Below, in pieces: positions 1 to 10,885 of a stretch of 64,000 nucleotides of DNA. The first letter of the stretch is position 1. Each line of letters opens with the position of its first letter. The stretch is from Lytechinus pictus (lineage: Eukaryota > Echinodermata > Echinoidea > Temnopleuroida > Toxopneustidae). The notes under the pieces were generated by a model, which worked only from the letters and a program-made list of their open reading frames with translations, made no database searches and was not told the origin of the DNA. The stretch covers positions 19,247,501-19,311,500 of the forward strand of contig NC_087253.1 in NCBI RefSeq assembly GCF_037042905.1, read 5' to 3'. A program made the position numbers and the translations under genes.

Positions 1-100
1 AGAAACGCGTGACCATCGCATGAATTGAATTGGTCATATTTTTAAAAAGTGCTTCATTCCAATACTTATCCCAGTAGATATCGCAATAAGCATTGTAGAC

Positions 101-400
101 GTGTTGTGGCTCAGTGGATAAGCCTCCGGACTTGGAACCACAAGGTCCGGGGTTCGAGTCCCACCATGGCACTTGCGTCCTTTGGCAAGGCGTTTTACTA
201 CATCTGCCACTTTTCACTCAGGTATAGTAAATGGATACCCGGTAGGTAGGAAGGAATTCCTTGAATGCTTGAGCGCCGATCAGGGTAGCCGTGCTAAAGC
301 CGGGGTGAGTATGCAGCGCTTAGAAGCATTGTATTGATTATTAAGCGCTATATAAATGTTGCATACAATTATGAATTATTATTATCATTATTATTATTAA
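101..400 (+). mobile_element. tRNA-derived SINE
   Basis: The head has RNA polymerase III promoter boxes like those of a tRNA gene: a box A-like TGGCTCAGTGGAT at 106-118 and a perfect box B GGTTCGAGTCC at 151-161. A body of about 180 bases follows. It ends in the AGCGCTATATAAATG block (344-358) seen at the 3' end of many invertebrate SINEs, then an (ATT)n-like tail at 375-399. The head-body-tail order and length fit a complete SINE rather than a functional tRNA gene, because the sequence after box B does not form an acceptor stem with the start. SINEs do not encode protein and move using LINE enzymes. Confidence 0.75.
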
Positions 401-687
401 ACATGATATACTAGGACTAGGATGATGTCTAATATAAATTTCACATAGTATTCGAATTCGAATCATTAATTTTCTTCTATGCAATAACAATTTAAAGATA
501 ACAGTTCTCTCCCAGATGGCGAGCATTATGGGACAAACATCGAATGCGCATATTTGATAATTTCATGACATAACATATATATAATTGCTTATGACATAAC
601 ATTTTTTTAAATTCCAATCGCAAAAGTGCAGTTTTCCATTCTGAAATTGAAGATAAAAACTGAAATATATATTTCCGAGGTACCTAC
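401..687. other. AT-rich intergenic DNA
   Basis: No gene or recognisable repeat seen; short open frames here have no coding character. Confidence 0.5.
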
Positions 688-822
688 TGAACTGGGGATG
701 ACACGACATCTGCTTCGGCGACAATTGCTCCGAGCTTTATTTCGAAGTTGATAATTCCGTTTGTGGAATTTAATTACAGCGGAGCAATTGCCGCCGGAGC
801 AAATGTCATGGAACCGAACTGG
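688..822. mobile_element. Short fold-back MITE-like inverted repeat
   Basis: Two arms of about 40 bases are imperfect reverse complements (about 691-733 and 778-822). Both contain CAATTGCTCCG or its complement, separated by a loop of about 45 bases. The size and structure suggest a MITE; the family is unknown. Confidence 0.5.
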
Positions 823-2790
823 GATATGACTCCCACCCCCACTCTCCATCATCATGCACACACTTACTACACCTGTACACACAGCACATGCAACTAAAAA
901 TGTTCTTCTACATTCTGTGAAACAAGAGTCAGGTTATATCACCAAAACTTCTTGATATCACCTTTTAATCTTAATTCATATTCAGCAATGTTCTGATGAC
1001 ATTTCGTAGTCCTCAAAATCAAACTTTTGCTCGGTTTCTCCTTCCAGGTTTAAGAGAACGTCAACTTGAAAGATTTTTTGTTTAATCGAAATTTGGATCG
1101 CGATACAAATTGTATTTTCCCTTGCGTATAATTGGCCCTATACCTTAGTAAGAATACCTGCAGCAGAATAAAGTTACTATGTTCCTAATCGTTACAATAT
1201 AATGCACTATAAATACAGCTAGTTAGTTTACCTTGATTAATCGGCGAAGTTGTAGCTACACAAAGAAAGCAGCCCAGTAAACTGATCAGAAAATATGATG
1301 CCGCCGCCATATTGCACCAAAGTCACGTCAAGGAGCTCAAATTGACACTGACGTTTGGATTAGAGAGACCTATTAATCTTGTTTATGCCGAAAAGTCAAA
1401 AAGAGTTTACGAATGATAGACATCGCCGCTCTCAATATATACCGATGTGCAGAACTTTTTATGAAGCCGACATCGAGGGGGGGGGGGGGGGGGGGTTCAT
1501 TCTCAGATTCCATTCTTCCTGCTCCATGGCGCATGCGCATTGACACGAACTCCCACGCTCGCTGTACTTTGCGACAGGTGCAACTTTCTCAAATCTGACA
1601 GTGCAAGTGCCAAGTGGCGTGTATCTATAAAGAAAAGGAAATACAAAATTGGACAGATGAATATTAACATAAATTTGGATGTCAAAGTTTTCTAGATATA
1701 TTGAGTAATGATAATCTGTTATTTAGCTTTTTCCACTCGATATTTCCGTAGTGCCCCCTTCCTCTTTGAACGAGGGGGGGGGGGGGGAGGTGGACATCAC
1801 GCTTGCCCATTGAAGCGTTGAAAATGATTGATTTTTTTCACAGCCGGGCGAAGTCAGCTCGTACAGTGCAAAAGGTTTTAATATTGCTGAAATCGGAAAA
1901 CGGGAAATAGGTTACTTCTCAATTATCGATACATGAAAAGGGTATACATCTCAACCTATCACGCATAATTATAATATTTCAAGCATAGTTTAAGGTGGGA
2001 ATAATAGTAAAAAAATACTTGTTTAGGGTACCCTGATATCGGACCAGTTATCAAACGTTGATACTTCTTTATGTTCCATTTTTAAAGCCCAGACATAGCG
2101 TATCGGCCAAACTTTGTAAAAAAAAAGTTGCGAGCGCGTAAAACCTGAGACATTTTCCCCAGAACAAAATTGAAACTTAAGAAAGATCTTGACATTTGAC
2201 AGTTTGAAAGAAAATAGAATCATATTTTACCCTTCGCGCTTTCCTTTTCTTTCCTTTCCTCTTTTTTGTCCTTGGTCGTGAAATATTTTGGGGTTTATGG
2301 CCCCAAGCCCCTCCCGCCCATCTGTACTTCAGTGGTGTCCACCTTGTAATGACAAAGCCCCCCCGAGGGGGAGGGGGGGGGGGACTTTTACTCAGTCAGT
2401 CTGATGATATTTTATCCCAGTAATAACAAAACACTGAACAAAAAGAACAGTTTGTATAACACCCCATTTAGTTTAAAACAGGATATAATGGAAAAAAATC
2501 AGGAAACGTACGATACCATAAAGAACAAAACAACGGTGTCCCTTTCTGGCTGTTAAACCTCATTAACATTTTTAAGGTCAATTTTGTATATTCCCTCTTT
2601 CGGGGTTTTACCATAAGTCTTATATCTTTGTTTGCATATATTTTTCGATCATAATGGATACTTAAATGTTTTTAGACATTGGCCCGTATTCTGAAGTCAG
2701 GTTTAACTTATTAGACCACGGTCAAACTGTGCTAAAATTATGGGGAGCCAAAAATTATGTTTATATTGTATATTTCTTATGTCTACTATT
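823..2790. other. Intergenic DNA with poly-G tracts
   Basis: No gene seen. It holds long G homopolymers at about 1479-1496, 1768-1779 and 2371-2383, each next to a C/T-rich patch. These resemble the poly-G edges of a degenerate repeat family that recurs at 7416-7688, 21475-21540, 28655-28810 and 32527-32570. Confidence 0.45.
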
Positions 2791-3115
2791 TGATGATGAT
2801 GATGATGATGATGGGTTCTTGTATAGCGCCGGTATCCGCCTCAGCTGGGCGCTCATGGCGCTTGCTCAAAAATAGGAAATATCTCACAAATTTCAATGTC
2901 TTTAAACAGTGCTTATGATCATCATTCAGTTCAAGTACTGTCCTAGTAATGCTACAATTGAGTTATTCCTGCAATAATGTTGGAGTGGGGAACAGAAAAG
3001 TCTTCAGGTAAGACTCAAAAGTTGATTGGGTCTCTGCTCTCCTGATAAATTGACGAAGGCTATTCCACAGCTTTGGTCCAAAGATGTAGAAGGCTCTGTC
3101 ACCCCAAGTTTTGTT
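2791..3115 (-). mobile_element. LINE 3' end fragment (CR1/L2-like)
   Basis: Read on the minus strand, 3108 down to about 2990 encodes the usual C-terminus of a CR1/L2-type reverse transcriptase: a stretch with GDRAF, then GPKLWNSL and a basic STFESYLKTFLF end. A 3' UTR follows with a GCGCTATACAAGAA-type motif and an (ATC)n microsatellite tail (2791-2812). Only the 3' tip of the element is present, as is usual for 5'-truncated LINE insertions. Family assignment is by motif only. Confidence 0.6.
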
Positions 3116-3685
3116 TCCTTTTGCTTTTGTTTCCTTTTGCTTTCATAATGAAGAAAAATACTTCAAAACACTTCAGTTATCATTCCCGGACAGTTTGGGT
3201 GTCATATGAGTAAATTAATTGGATGTGTACTCTTAGGGATTTGTACCCCAATTGGCTCTCCATAGTTAAACTACAACTTTAAACCAGGGTTTAATTTATA
3301 CCCGAGTTCAGAATACAGGCCATTGTGTCACATATACCTTATACCTAGTTGCCACTTTCACGATTGTGCCACGATTCAAACAGCGTTCTTATAGAGTAAT
3401 CGTAGTGATCTTATCAGATCAGTCGTGGCAACCGCATTGATCGTAGAAAATGTTTGAATGGTTCAAAAACATTTCGCGATCTGTTATGAAAGGCCAATCG
3501 TGGATTTCTTAAAGGATCGCGCGACAGTGGAAACGTGGTATTAGCTTGACATCATTGCTTCAAGTTTCCAATCAACCCGTGCTATTTAAATTTGGAGATA
3601 CTAGGTTTTAAAGTAGAAGTTTACCATAAAAATAAGTTTGTGCCAATAAAGCAGCCCCCCCAAAAAAACCCCCAAGAAACTAGAG
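3116..3685. other. Intergenic DNA, possible old MITE
   Basis: No gene seen. Between about 3352 and 3535 the ends look weakly inverted (CCACTTTCACGAT and CGCGCGACAGTGG), so this may be an old MITE, but the match is too poor to call. Confidence 0.3.
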
Positions 3686-4137
3686 AAACAAATTTGGGAA
3701 GATTTGATTAAAAATATGCCTTAGAAGAGCGCATTTATGAATTTTCTAAATTTTGATTTTGTGACGTCACTGTCGAGCAGCTCCTCCAAATGTCGTCTGA
3801 TATAAATTATTGAAAATACAATTTTTTCAAAAAAAAAAAGAAAGAAAGAAAGTGATTTGATTTGTAGGGTGGATATATCATCAAACATATAATTTTAAAC
3901 CCTATGAAAAAAATATATGTCCATCATGTTCCTTTAAACCAAATTTAGTTTTTGGAATTTATATCAAATGATAATTATATGGGGGAAGCTGCCCGCACAT
4001 CACGTCACATATTAGATACTTCAAACAGTCATAACTCTCTTCCTCTTCGATGAATTTTCATCAAGATTAGTCATCACCAATATTTTTCTGCTATAGCTCG
4101 TATTATTGAAACTAACTTTTGTCAAGGTGAACTTTCC
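3686..4137. mobile_element. Degenerate fold-back MITE (GTGACGTCA family)
   Basis: The left part has TTTGTGACGTCAC followed by GAGCAGCTCC. The right part has GAAGCTGCCCGCAC and CACGTCACA, and ends in TTTTGTCAAGGTGAACTTTCCC. The same ordered blocks occur in a more compact fold-back copy at 31912-32170, so both belong to one family of long-hairpin MITEs. This copy is old and interrupted by A-rich DNA. Confidence 0.5.
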
Positions 4138-4772
4138 CTAGAACAGCCAAATTACACATGTATGTCATTAAGGTTTCCTTATTATTTCCTGTAGTATGCG
4201 GAAGAGAATGAGCGATAATGGGGAAAAGGGAAAGTATATACACAATCCCCTCCAGTGGGTTAGGCGGCGGCGACAAGGGGCACATGGCCCAGGTTTCACT
4301 TATTTTAATTGGAGGGGGGGGGGGGCACACAATGAAAAAAAGTTATGGGTAAAATATCGAGGGAAAGTTCGCGGGACATATGCCGTCAAATGCGATATGC
4401 GAAGAATATAAAATAAAAATATAATATTTTGAAATTAAACATATTCCCATAGCGAATGTGAGATATTTCAAATATTAATGGTGCTCTTTTATCCTTCCGA
4501 CACACCATTAGGTGCTTGGGGCATTTGCACCCTAAAGGAAACAAATGTTCCATGACCGAGAAACAAAACAAAAAAGAAAAGAAAATAACAGAAATGAAGA
4601 AAAGAAAGGAATATCATGTTAAAAAAAACGTCTAAAAATTAGAATTTTAATTTAATTATGCCCCGTTTGTGATTCGGTTGCGGTTTTCCCCACTCTCGCC
4701 GTGTTTATAAATGTTCATATGAATGTAATTATTCACGTGAATGCCCCACCTCCCTCAAAATGAATTTTTCAT
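4138..4772. other. AT-rich intergenic DNA
   Basis: No gene seen; a G-rich patch lies at 4312-4325. Confidence 0.4.
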
Positions 4773-5131
4773 AAAGCCCTTTTCACAATTGTGGTGGGAC
4801 TGCTTACAACCGTTGCGATTTTGTGCAACATATTATATCCTTTATTGTGACTAAATGATCGCAAACGATCGCACGAGCAATTGCGCACAGCAAAAACTGT
4901 GGTGTTAACCGGTGTACATAGAGGACCACACCAGTTATTTTACACAAGTGTTTAATTGACAGTGTTAGTTTAACACTTATAGGTGTTATTACAACACCGT
5001 TGCTTGTTACATTTACACTCTTTGTGTTCAATCTCCAACGGTGTCTTTTTAACACCCCAGGGTGTGGTCCGGTATTAATACCAACTGGTTTCAGTTTTAA
5101 CACCACCGTTTTTACAGTGCGAAAACCCCTT
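4773..5131. mobile_element. MITE with AATTGTGAAA-type ends, split by another MITE
   Basis: The left end (from 4773, CCCTTTTCACAATTG) and the right end (CAATTGCG before 4886, then GAAAACCCC after 5119) form one element once the nested MITE at 4886-5119 is removed. A second copy, in the opposite sense and without the nested insertion, lies at 46113-46224. The two share the internal GTTTGCGATCATTT and AATCGCAACGGTTG blocks. Confidence 0.55.
4886..5119. mobile_element. CACTG-ended MITE, copy 1
   Basis: The 234-base element has terminal inverted repeats CACAGCAAAAACTGTGGTG and CACCACCGTTTTTACAGTG. The dinucleotide CG flanks it on both sides (4884-4885 and 5120-5121), as expected for a 2-base target duplication. 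The interior is full of GGTGTTA/TAACACC repeats. Two more copies lie at 27126-27344 (flanked by CA) and 29841-30069 (flanked by TA). CACTG ends with 2-3 base duplications are known for EnSpm/CACTA-type transposons, so the MITE may be mobilised by such an enzyme (inference). Confidence 0.7.
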
Positions 5132-5814
5132 CACGCCACTGGCACTGTACGCCTCTCTATCTGTTAACGTTACAGTCACACCTGTGACGCCAACGCCAGG
5201 CCGACAAAAGTTACTACGTTATTACCAAGGAGATAGTGATATCTCCTTGGTTATTACACATTATAACAATCAGTCAGTGAGTCGATTAGGATATACCAAG
5301 GAGATATCACTCTGGTGTGACTGTGACCTTGCTCTCGCCCAATTCCTCTCTCACTTTACTCCATCATACAAATATCACCAGCCTTATACCACCTTTTCTT
5401 AAAAAGAAGATGACAACATAAAGCTTCTACAATTTTGATTGAGCATCCGAAACTCTCCAAAATCCTAGGATGAGTTCTCATCCACACCCCCCCTAAAAAT
5501 AACCCCAAGCAGCGCGCGGTCGTGGGTATTATTAAAAAGAATCTCGTGGAATTTCCCGAATTTTCTATAGAGCAGGTGTTTCCCCAAAGATAATCTATTT
5601 TACATCCATCCTGTTCCTGTGATTATTCAAACACTAAATATTATACAGGTGTATATTTAAAATCTGGTCAAAGCACATTGAACTTTCTCAAATCTGTTGG
5701 AGGTTGCCATTCGAAGATGAAAGAACAAAAAAAAACTCCGAATCATTGAGGAATAAGCTGTTCTGCCTTTACTGCATGTTGCTATGACAGGAATACCTCT
5801 GCTATACAGTGCGT
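5132..5814. other. Intergenic DNA with a short palindrome
   Basis: No gene seen. An almost perfect hairpin lies at 5224-5251 (ACCAAGGAGATA against TATCTCCTTGGT), with a third half-copy at about 5295-5309. It may be a remnant of a fold-back MITE. Confidence 0.4.
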
Positions 5815-5816
5815 CC

Positions 5817-6614
5817 CACAAAAAACGAAACCGAGATTTATCGATGATTTATCATAATTTCATCACAAATACAATAGACAAATGACCTACCGTTGTAAAG
5901 CTTAGAATCTCATCTTTCATCTGAAATTACTTAAATTATTTCTCATTCACGCATGAGTGAGCAAAAACAATTTGAAGAGGGGATACCAAAAAGTCATTTG
6001 GCGGGCTGTATCTAGGTTTCAAAAAGAAAACCACATTTCTAAAAAGTTCAATATCTGCTCTTCAATTTGATACCTCAATTACAGAAAATGGTCAAGAAAT
6101 TAAAATGTTCTGGTTTTTTGAAATAAGGCTTGAATTTCAATAATTTCATAAAATGAAGAGGTTTTACAGGCTACCGTTCAAACTCACTCGACACTCCGTT
6201 TTGTTGACGATCAGCCATGCATGAAGTCTTTTGTTAACCATGCGATAGCTTCTGTGGAAAACCGGTGAAAACACGTTTATTTAATGAAATTATGGAAATA
6301 CAAGCATTGTTTCGAGGGAACGTAACTTTTTTACTTCTTGACCATTTTTTGTGATTAAGGTATGAAATTAAAGAGCAGATATTGAACTTTTTAGGCATGT
6401 GATTTTCGTTTTAAAATTCAGATACCCCCCGCCAAGTGAGTTTTTGGTATCCTTTCTTCAAATTGTTTTTGCTCACTCATGCGTGAATGAGGAATATCAG
6501 ATGAAAGAGGAGATTCTAAGCTTTACATTGGTAGGTCATTTGTCTATTGTATTTGTGATTAAGTTATGATAAATCATCGCTAGATCTCGGTTTTGTTTTT
6601 TCTGGGACGCACTG
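5817..6614. mobile_element. Mariner-type fold-back MITE, copy 1
   Basis: The 798-base element starts CAGTGCGTCCCA and ends TGGGACGCACTG. It is flanked by TA on both sides (5815-5816, 6615-6616), the target duplication of Tc1/mariner transposons. The inverted arms are very long, about 350 bases, covering the ACGAAACCGAGATT, GCTTAGAATCTC and TTTTTGGTATCC blocks. A non-palindromic centre of about 100 bases lies around 6150-6250. No transposase frame is present. Copy 2 is at 24031-24849 and a lone end is at 21969-22010. Confidence 0.75.
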
Positions 6615-7415
6615 TATAGCTAACATTCAATAGAATTTATGTTAATTATCCAGATTATTGCTTGGAATGCTCTCTTTTTTCTCCTCGTCTTCTTCTTATG
6701 CCTTCCCTCCTCTTCCTCCTTCTTCTTCTTCTTCTTCACTTTTTTCTTCTTCTTCTTCTCCTTCTTCTCCTTCTTCTTCTTATTCTTCTTCTTTCCCTTT
6801 CCTGTTCATTTGGATAAACTTCGGTATTAAAATATGTCTGCCAGGTCACTAATAGAAACAAAATAAAAAGAATTATAATTTCTTTAATATTTTTATATTT
6901 TTATTTTTAGAAATGACCTGACTGCATGAGTTCTTTGAAAAACTTGAGTTTGCTTATCCCTCTTTTGGTTCTCCCTCTTCTTGTTTTTTTCTCTTCTTCC
7001 TTCTCTTCTGGTCACGATTATCCCTATTTTTGATAACAATAAATGGTATAGATACTTCATATTTTATGTAGCAGCAATTGTTACAATATCTGTATTCTTT
7101 ACATTTTGGTGAAATTATGAAAATATATATGTATATATCATTTTCTTCTTAAAACAGCTTTTATAATGATAAATGGGGAGGAAATGGTTATAGCCATATT
7201 GTTATTACTATAGTAGGAGGTTAAAAGAGAGACAACTGATGTATAAGTGTGTGAGTGAGTGTAGGGTTTTCCAACAAATAACTACTAACGTCCAGATCTA
7301 GACTAATGTAGGGGCGGACAGGGGGCATTTTTTTTACGAGATTGTTTGTTATATCACGGAGGCAACTGCCCCTTCCATTATTTGCAGCGCTTCTGAATCC
7401 AGTTATGATATACAA
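6615..7415. other. Intergenic DNA with (TTC)n tract
   Basis: No gene seen. A pyrimidine-rich (CTT)n/(TCC)n microsatellite occupies about 6674-6800; the frames through it are low-complexity artefacts. The rest is AT-rich. Confidence 0.5.
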
Positions 7416-7688
7416 TCAGTGGCGTACCAAGGATTTTCCACAGGGGGGCAAAACCGTCCACCAAAAAATTTAACAAGCCAAAAAAAAAATGTCTTCAATC
7501 ACAAATAAAGGATTTCGTACCAGAATAAAAATTGACAAGCAAAAAAAAAAAAAAAAAAAAGTCTTCAAGCTCGTCAGGGGGGGGGGGGGGGGAAAGGTCT
7601 TTCAAGCTCGTAAGGGGGCAGGGATACGTCCTTTACATGGGTTGTGGCTCGTCAGGGGGGCAGACTGCCCCCCGTAGGTACGCTAGTG
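7416..7688. mobile_element. Poly-G-edged MITE-like repeat
   Basis: The left end is CAGTGGCGTACCAAG and the right end is GTAGGTACGCTAGTG, imperfect inverted repeats. The interior alternates poly-A (7542-7560), poly-G (7577-7592) and GGGGGCA/TGCCCCC blocks. Similar G-edged pieces occur at 21475-21540, 28655-28810 and 32527-32570, so this is a dispersed, fast-decaying repeat. Confidence 0.5.
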
Positions 7689-7770
7689 TATACAATTCTA
7701 ACACCAGTAAAGTAATCGCTATATATACATGTGTACCCCGAGGTATCGCACCAAAGCTGGCAATCGAGTG

Positions 7771-7820
7771 TAACCTTGGTCACATTTCCCTTACGGCGAG
7801 TCGAAAACAGCCGCTTTAAC
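7771..7820. repeat. Fragment of dispersed repeat (ACCTTGGTCACATTT)
   Basis: About 50 bases with ACCTTGGTCACATTT and TACGGCGAGTCGAAAACAGCC. The same blocks recur at 60163-60217, where a TTAA-flanked MITE interrupts them. It is the edge of an unidentified interspersed repeat. Confidence 0.5.
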
Positions 7821-7829
7821 ATTTTTTTT

Positions 7830-8290
7830 TACCGGCTATATAAAAGTTAAATAAAGAGGCTTAATAGGAGGTAATAATAATTTGTGAACACCTTTTCGGC
7901 ATTACTCCTATGTGTCTAGATCGCATGCTCGATCTGTAATGAAAATCATAAGTCAGAAAAAATTGTAACCAATTCGTACCAGTCATCTACTGCTTGCCGG
8001 GCAGCGACTCAACCACCAGGCTATTCTGGTTCACGGCTAAGTCACGATGAACTGGAATACAAATACCCTCGATCCTCTTGTTTCTGACTCATCAATATGC
8101 AAATGCAGTCCGCCGTGGACAAAATATAGTAAATAAAGATGCTTTAAAAGGAGGTAATAATAATTGTGAACAAATTTCGGCACTACTCTTTTGCGTTTAA
8201 GATCGCATGCTCGATCTGCAATGAAAATCATAAGTCAGAAAAAATTGGATCCAGTGGGAATCGAACCTGTCATCTACTGCAATTTGTGAA
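7830..8290 (-). mobile_element. Tandem tRNA-like SINE units
   Basis: On the minus strand there are two head-to-tail units with a period of about 287 bases (the GTCATCTACTGC block at 7982 and again at 8269). The A-box-like GTGGTTGAGTCGCTGC region is visible at about 8000-8015. A clean box B, GGTTCGATTCC, is read on the minus strand at about 8258-8268. The body has AATTTTTTCTGACTTATG and ends near TTATTATTACCTCC. The first unit's box B has decayed. A third copy in the opposite sense starts at 8281 and resumes at 20584, after LINE-A. Confidence 0.6.
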
Positions 8291-8393
8291 CAAATTTTCG
8301 TTCACAAATTATTATTACCTCCTATTAAAGCCTCTTTATTTACTATCTATTGTCCACGACGGACTGCATTTGCATATTAATGAGTCAGAAACT
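8281..8393 (+). repeat. Inverted SINE-unit copy, left half of the LINE-A target
   Basis: This plus-sense copy faces the units to its left; the junction at 8281-8312 is itself a hairpin (AATTTGTGAAC against GTTCACAAATT). It ends at GAGTCAGAAAC, and the block that follows this point in the sister unit (AGAGGATCGAGGG) appears at 20584. LINE-A therefore landed here. Confidence 0.6.
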
Positions 8394-8670
8394 GAAACTG
8401 AAACTGAAACTTTATTCTGTCGACCCCTTTCGGAGTATGAGAATATACACAGTTATACATACATCATACATTCATACATAGTATGCAAACGTACATAAAT
8501 ACATACATAACAAAGCATTAATAAATATAAAAAGCAGCTATAACAAGATGGCAAAAAAGGTGAAGGAAGCCTTGAATGCAAAAGATAATACTGTTGAACA
8601 CATGAATAACAAAAAGAGATAGAAAAAGGATATAATAACAGATTAATATACAGGTATATACATTTGGCAC

Positions 8671-9408
8671 TTATCTACGGAACTGTGTCATAATAATATT
8701 AACAAACTTGGCAAGTTTTGACAGTGTTTTGTGAATTTTAGTATTAAATAGACTATGCATTTTTAAAGTGTTTGGATGTTTGGCAAAATGAGAGGGAATA
8801 TATTTCCTTCTGTCTAATTTGAAGTAAGAACACTGAAATAAATAATGAAATTCATCACCAATCTTACCCAGGTTATAATGATTACATAATCTATTCTGTC
8901 TAGGATTACCTTCATAGCGACCCTTGACGCAAGGCAAATAATGACTGCCACATCTAAATTTACAGAGATATGTTCGATCTTTTTCATTAAGTTGTATGAG
9001 ATAAGGCTCTAAGTTATGGGTGTCCTTGGAAATCCTGTAAATTACACATTGGTTATTAAAAAAAATGTCGTTGTGCCAGTATTGAAAAGCCATGTCATTT
9101 TGGCGTAACTCCAGAGCAGGGATTAGCCATTTAGGATTTACGTCTTCCTGTTGTGCCCAAACGTTTCCCAACCCACAGGTGTCTAAAATATTTCTAATTT
9201 TGGTGATCCATTTTGAATGAAAGGGTTTATTTATATCATTATGTAAAATGTTAACTAATTAATACAACATATAAGATAATTTTGTTTGTTTCCCAGTTAA
9301 TATTCTACACCAGAAACTTATCATTCTGCTTTCTACCAGTTTTGACAGCTTATAGCGACCAGTTTCACCATAAACAATACAACTCGCTGTAGATTTATGA
9401 ACTCTCAA
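8671..9408 (-). pseudogene. LINE-A ORF2, C-terminal part
   Basis: This continues the reading frame interrupted at 18179: residues after the split (VHKST, VYGETGRY, then SRMISFWCRIL) fit the usual sequence downstream of a LINE reverse transcriptase. An in-frame stop lies at 9259-9261. The rest is open to 8671 and contains CKFRCGSHYLP and a Cys/His cluster CNHYNLGKIGDEFHYLFQC. This matches the C-terminal zinc-knuckle-like region of several non-LTR retrotransposon proteins, thought to aid RNA binding. The 3' UTR (8413-8670) is A-rich. It is a pseudogene because of the stop and the 8.8-kb insertion. Confidence 0.75.
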
Positions 9409-9548
9409 CGCCAGTTGATTTGTATCTTGTTATAGCGCCATCTGCGTCAGTTATGCGGCTATACGTTCGTCCGACTCTTGACTTGATTACGGTTAAATAA
9501 AGTATTGATCACAACTACAAAGTTGCTTCCGATTCCTCTTTATTGTCG
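9409..9548 (+). repeat. 5' LTR
   Basis: 140 bases, nearly identical to 18038-18178 (two differences). It contains an AATAAA polyadenylation-type signal near 9500 and lacks the usual TG...CA ends. Near-identity of the LTRs indicates recent insertion, because both are copied from one template. Confidence 0.85.
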
Positions 9549-9568
9549 TGGTGGCCGCTTATGGGATT
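9549..9568 (+). promoter_or_regulatory. Putative primer binding site
   Basis: TGGTGGCCGCTTATGGG begins immediately after the 5' LTR. A TGG start is expected, because it pairs with the CCA end of a primer tRNA. The tRNA was not identified. Confidence 0.45.
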
Positions 9569-9712
9569 CACTCACGCCTGAATTTTTTCTTATTCCACAT
9601 TTGAAGGACTGAGAAGGAAAACAGCCGGTTGCACCGTAAAAGTAAGTTTACCGTGAACGAGTACCAGTTGGTTAGATCTAGCCGAAATTAGAGTCGGTCC
9701 CACAGCCTTACA

Positions 9713-10885
9713 ATGGCGTGCTGTATGCCAAAGGTACCAAAGCAATGGTGCCTGGGTAAAGTCGAATCAATTACATCCTTTGAAGGATGGAGACAGAATC
9801 TTTTGTACACCTTGAATCTTGATCCTAACTTTGCTTTCTTCCTTTCTGAGTCGGTAACATGGGGTAAGAAAACAAAAGCTAACCCCACAAGGGGTTTCAT
9901 AGATGACAATCCCTCTGTTCCTTCAGAGTTGCGCAAAACTGCTCAACAGAAAGCGAACCTACTTGATCTTATGCTCGGTCAGATTGCTAATTTTTGTCCC
10001 GTCATCGCTAGAAATTCTATTGGTCGCAATTCCACTTCTTTGAATGACATTTGGGCCACTATTAGACTTCACTATGGCTTCCAGGCAACAGGTGCCCATT
10101 TTTTGGATTTTTGCGAGATAAAGCTGGAATCTGATGAGCGACCAGAAGATTTATATCAGAGATTACTTGCCTTTGTCGAGGACAATTTGTTGACGGCTGG
10201 TGGTGGTATTACCCATCACGGTGATCCCATCCTGGATGATGAAGAACTTTCGCCTACAATTGAGAATTTCATTGTTCTGCAGTGGCTTCGCCTTTTGCAC
10301 CCTGACCTTCCCCAGGTGGTGAAGCAGAGGTACGGCACAGAACTCCGTTCACGCACACTTGCATCCCTCAAACCTGAAATTTCCCAGGCCCTTACTAGTC
10401 TTTTGGAGTCAGTTGAATGTTCCAGGGCAATGCGTACAGCGGCTTTTCCGCCTCGTGGTCGTAGTCAGACTGCTCCCCGGCGTACTCAGTCTCGAACCCC
10501 AGCGAAGTTCCGTCCTAGGTCTTCCAAATCTTGTCCACTGTGCATTCAGGCTGGCCGTCCTAGTGACCATTTTTTGAGTGTCTGTCCTTACCTTCCAGAC
10601 TCCGATCGGCAGTACATGGCAAAGGCCAGGCAGGTTGCCAAGATTTTTGATGATGGAGGTTCTGATGATTTTGACTTTGATGTTGACCCCCAGGAGTCAT
10701 GTGACGAGGCTTGTTTGTCACCAGACCCTGGCCGTGGAGGTACCTCTTCCACACTGCGTGTCCAAGTTCGCCAGTCTCCTTATTTCGATGCATTTTATAA
10801 TCATCATGCTGTTCGTATCACCCTCGACAGCGGTGCTACTGGGAACATGATGCGTGCTTTAACATGTCCTCCACCACCCAGTTAG
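9713..10885 (+). CDS. gag-like polyprotein running into protease start
   Basis: A 390-residue open frame. The first 260 residues have no clear motif but the size and position of a Gag capsid region. A basic Arg/Pro/Ser-rich stretch (about residues 248-275) is followed by a Cys/His cluster [20 protein letters not shown], probably a nucleic-acid-binding zinc knuckle variant. An acidic segment ([15 protein letters not shown]) leads to the aspartic protease active-site motif DSGATG at about residue 374. The frame ends 22 bases into the next, which lies in the -1 frame, so protease is split across two frames. This could be programmed -1 frameshifting or a decay mutation; the local GCTTTAAC is not a classical slippery heptamer. 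Confidence 0.75.
   Translation: MACCMPKVPKQWCLGKVESITSFEGWRQNLLYTLNLDPNFAFFLSESVTWGKKTKANPTRGFIDDNPSVPSELRKTAQQKANLLDLMLGQIANFCPVIARNSIGRNSTSLNDIWATIRLHYGFQATGAHFLDFCEIKLESDERPEDLYQRLLAFVEDNLLTAGGGITHHGDPILDDEELSPTIENFIVLQWLRLLHPDLPQVVKQRYGTELRSRTLASLKPEISQALTSLLESVECSRAMRTAAFPPRGRSQTAPRRTQSRTPAKFRPRSSKSCPLCIQAGRPSDHFLSVCPYLPDSDRQYMAKARQVAKIFDDGGSDDFDFDVDPQESCDEACLSPDPGRGGTSSTLRVQVRQSPYFDAFYNHHAVRITLDSGATGNMMRALTCPPPPS

Noticed and set aside
101..172. Functional tRNA gene
   Set aside because: Boxes A and B are present, but no acceptor-stem pairing, and the SINE body and tail follow directly.
9688..9936. Minus-strand frames overlapping gag and pol (also 13661-14053 and others)
   Set aside because: Shadows of the LTR element's coding frames with no motifs of their own.
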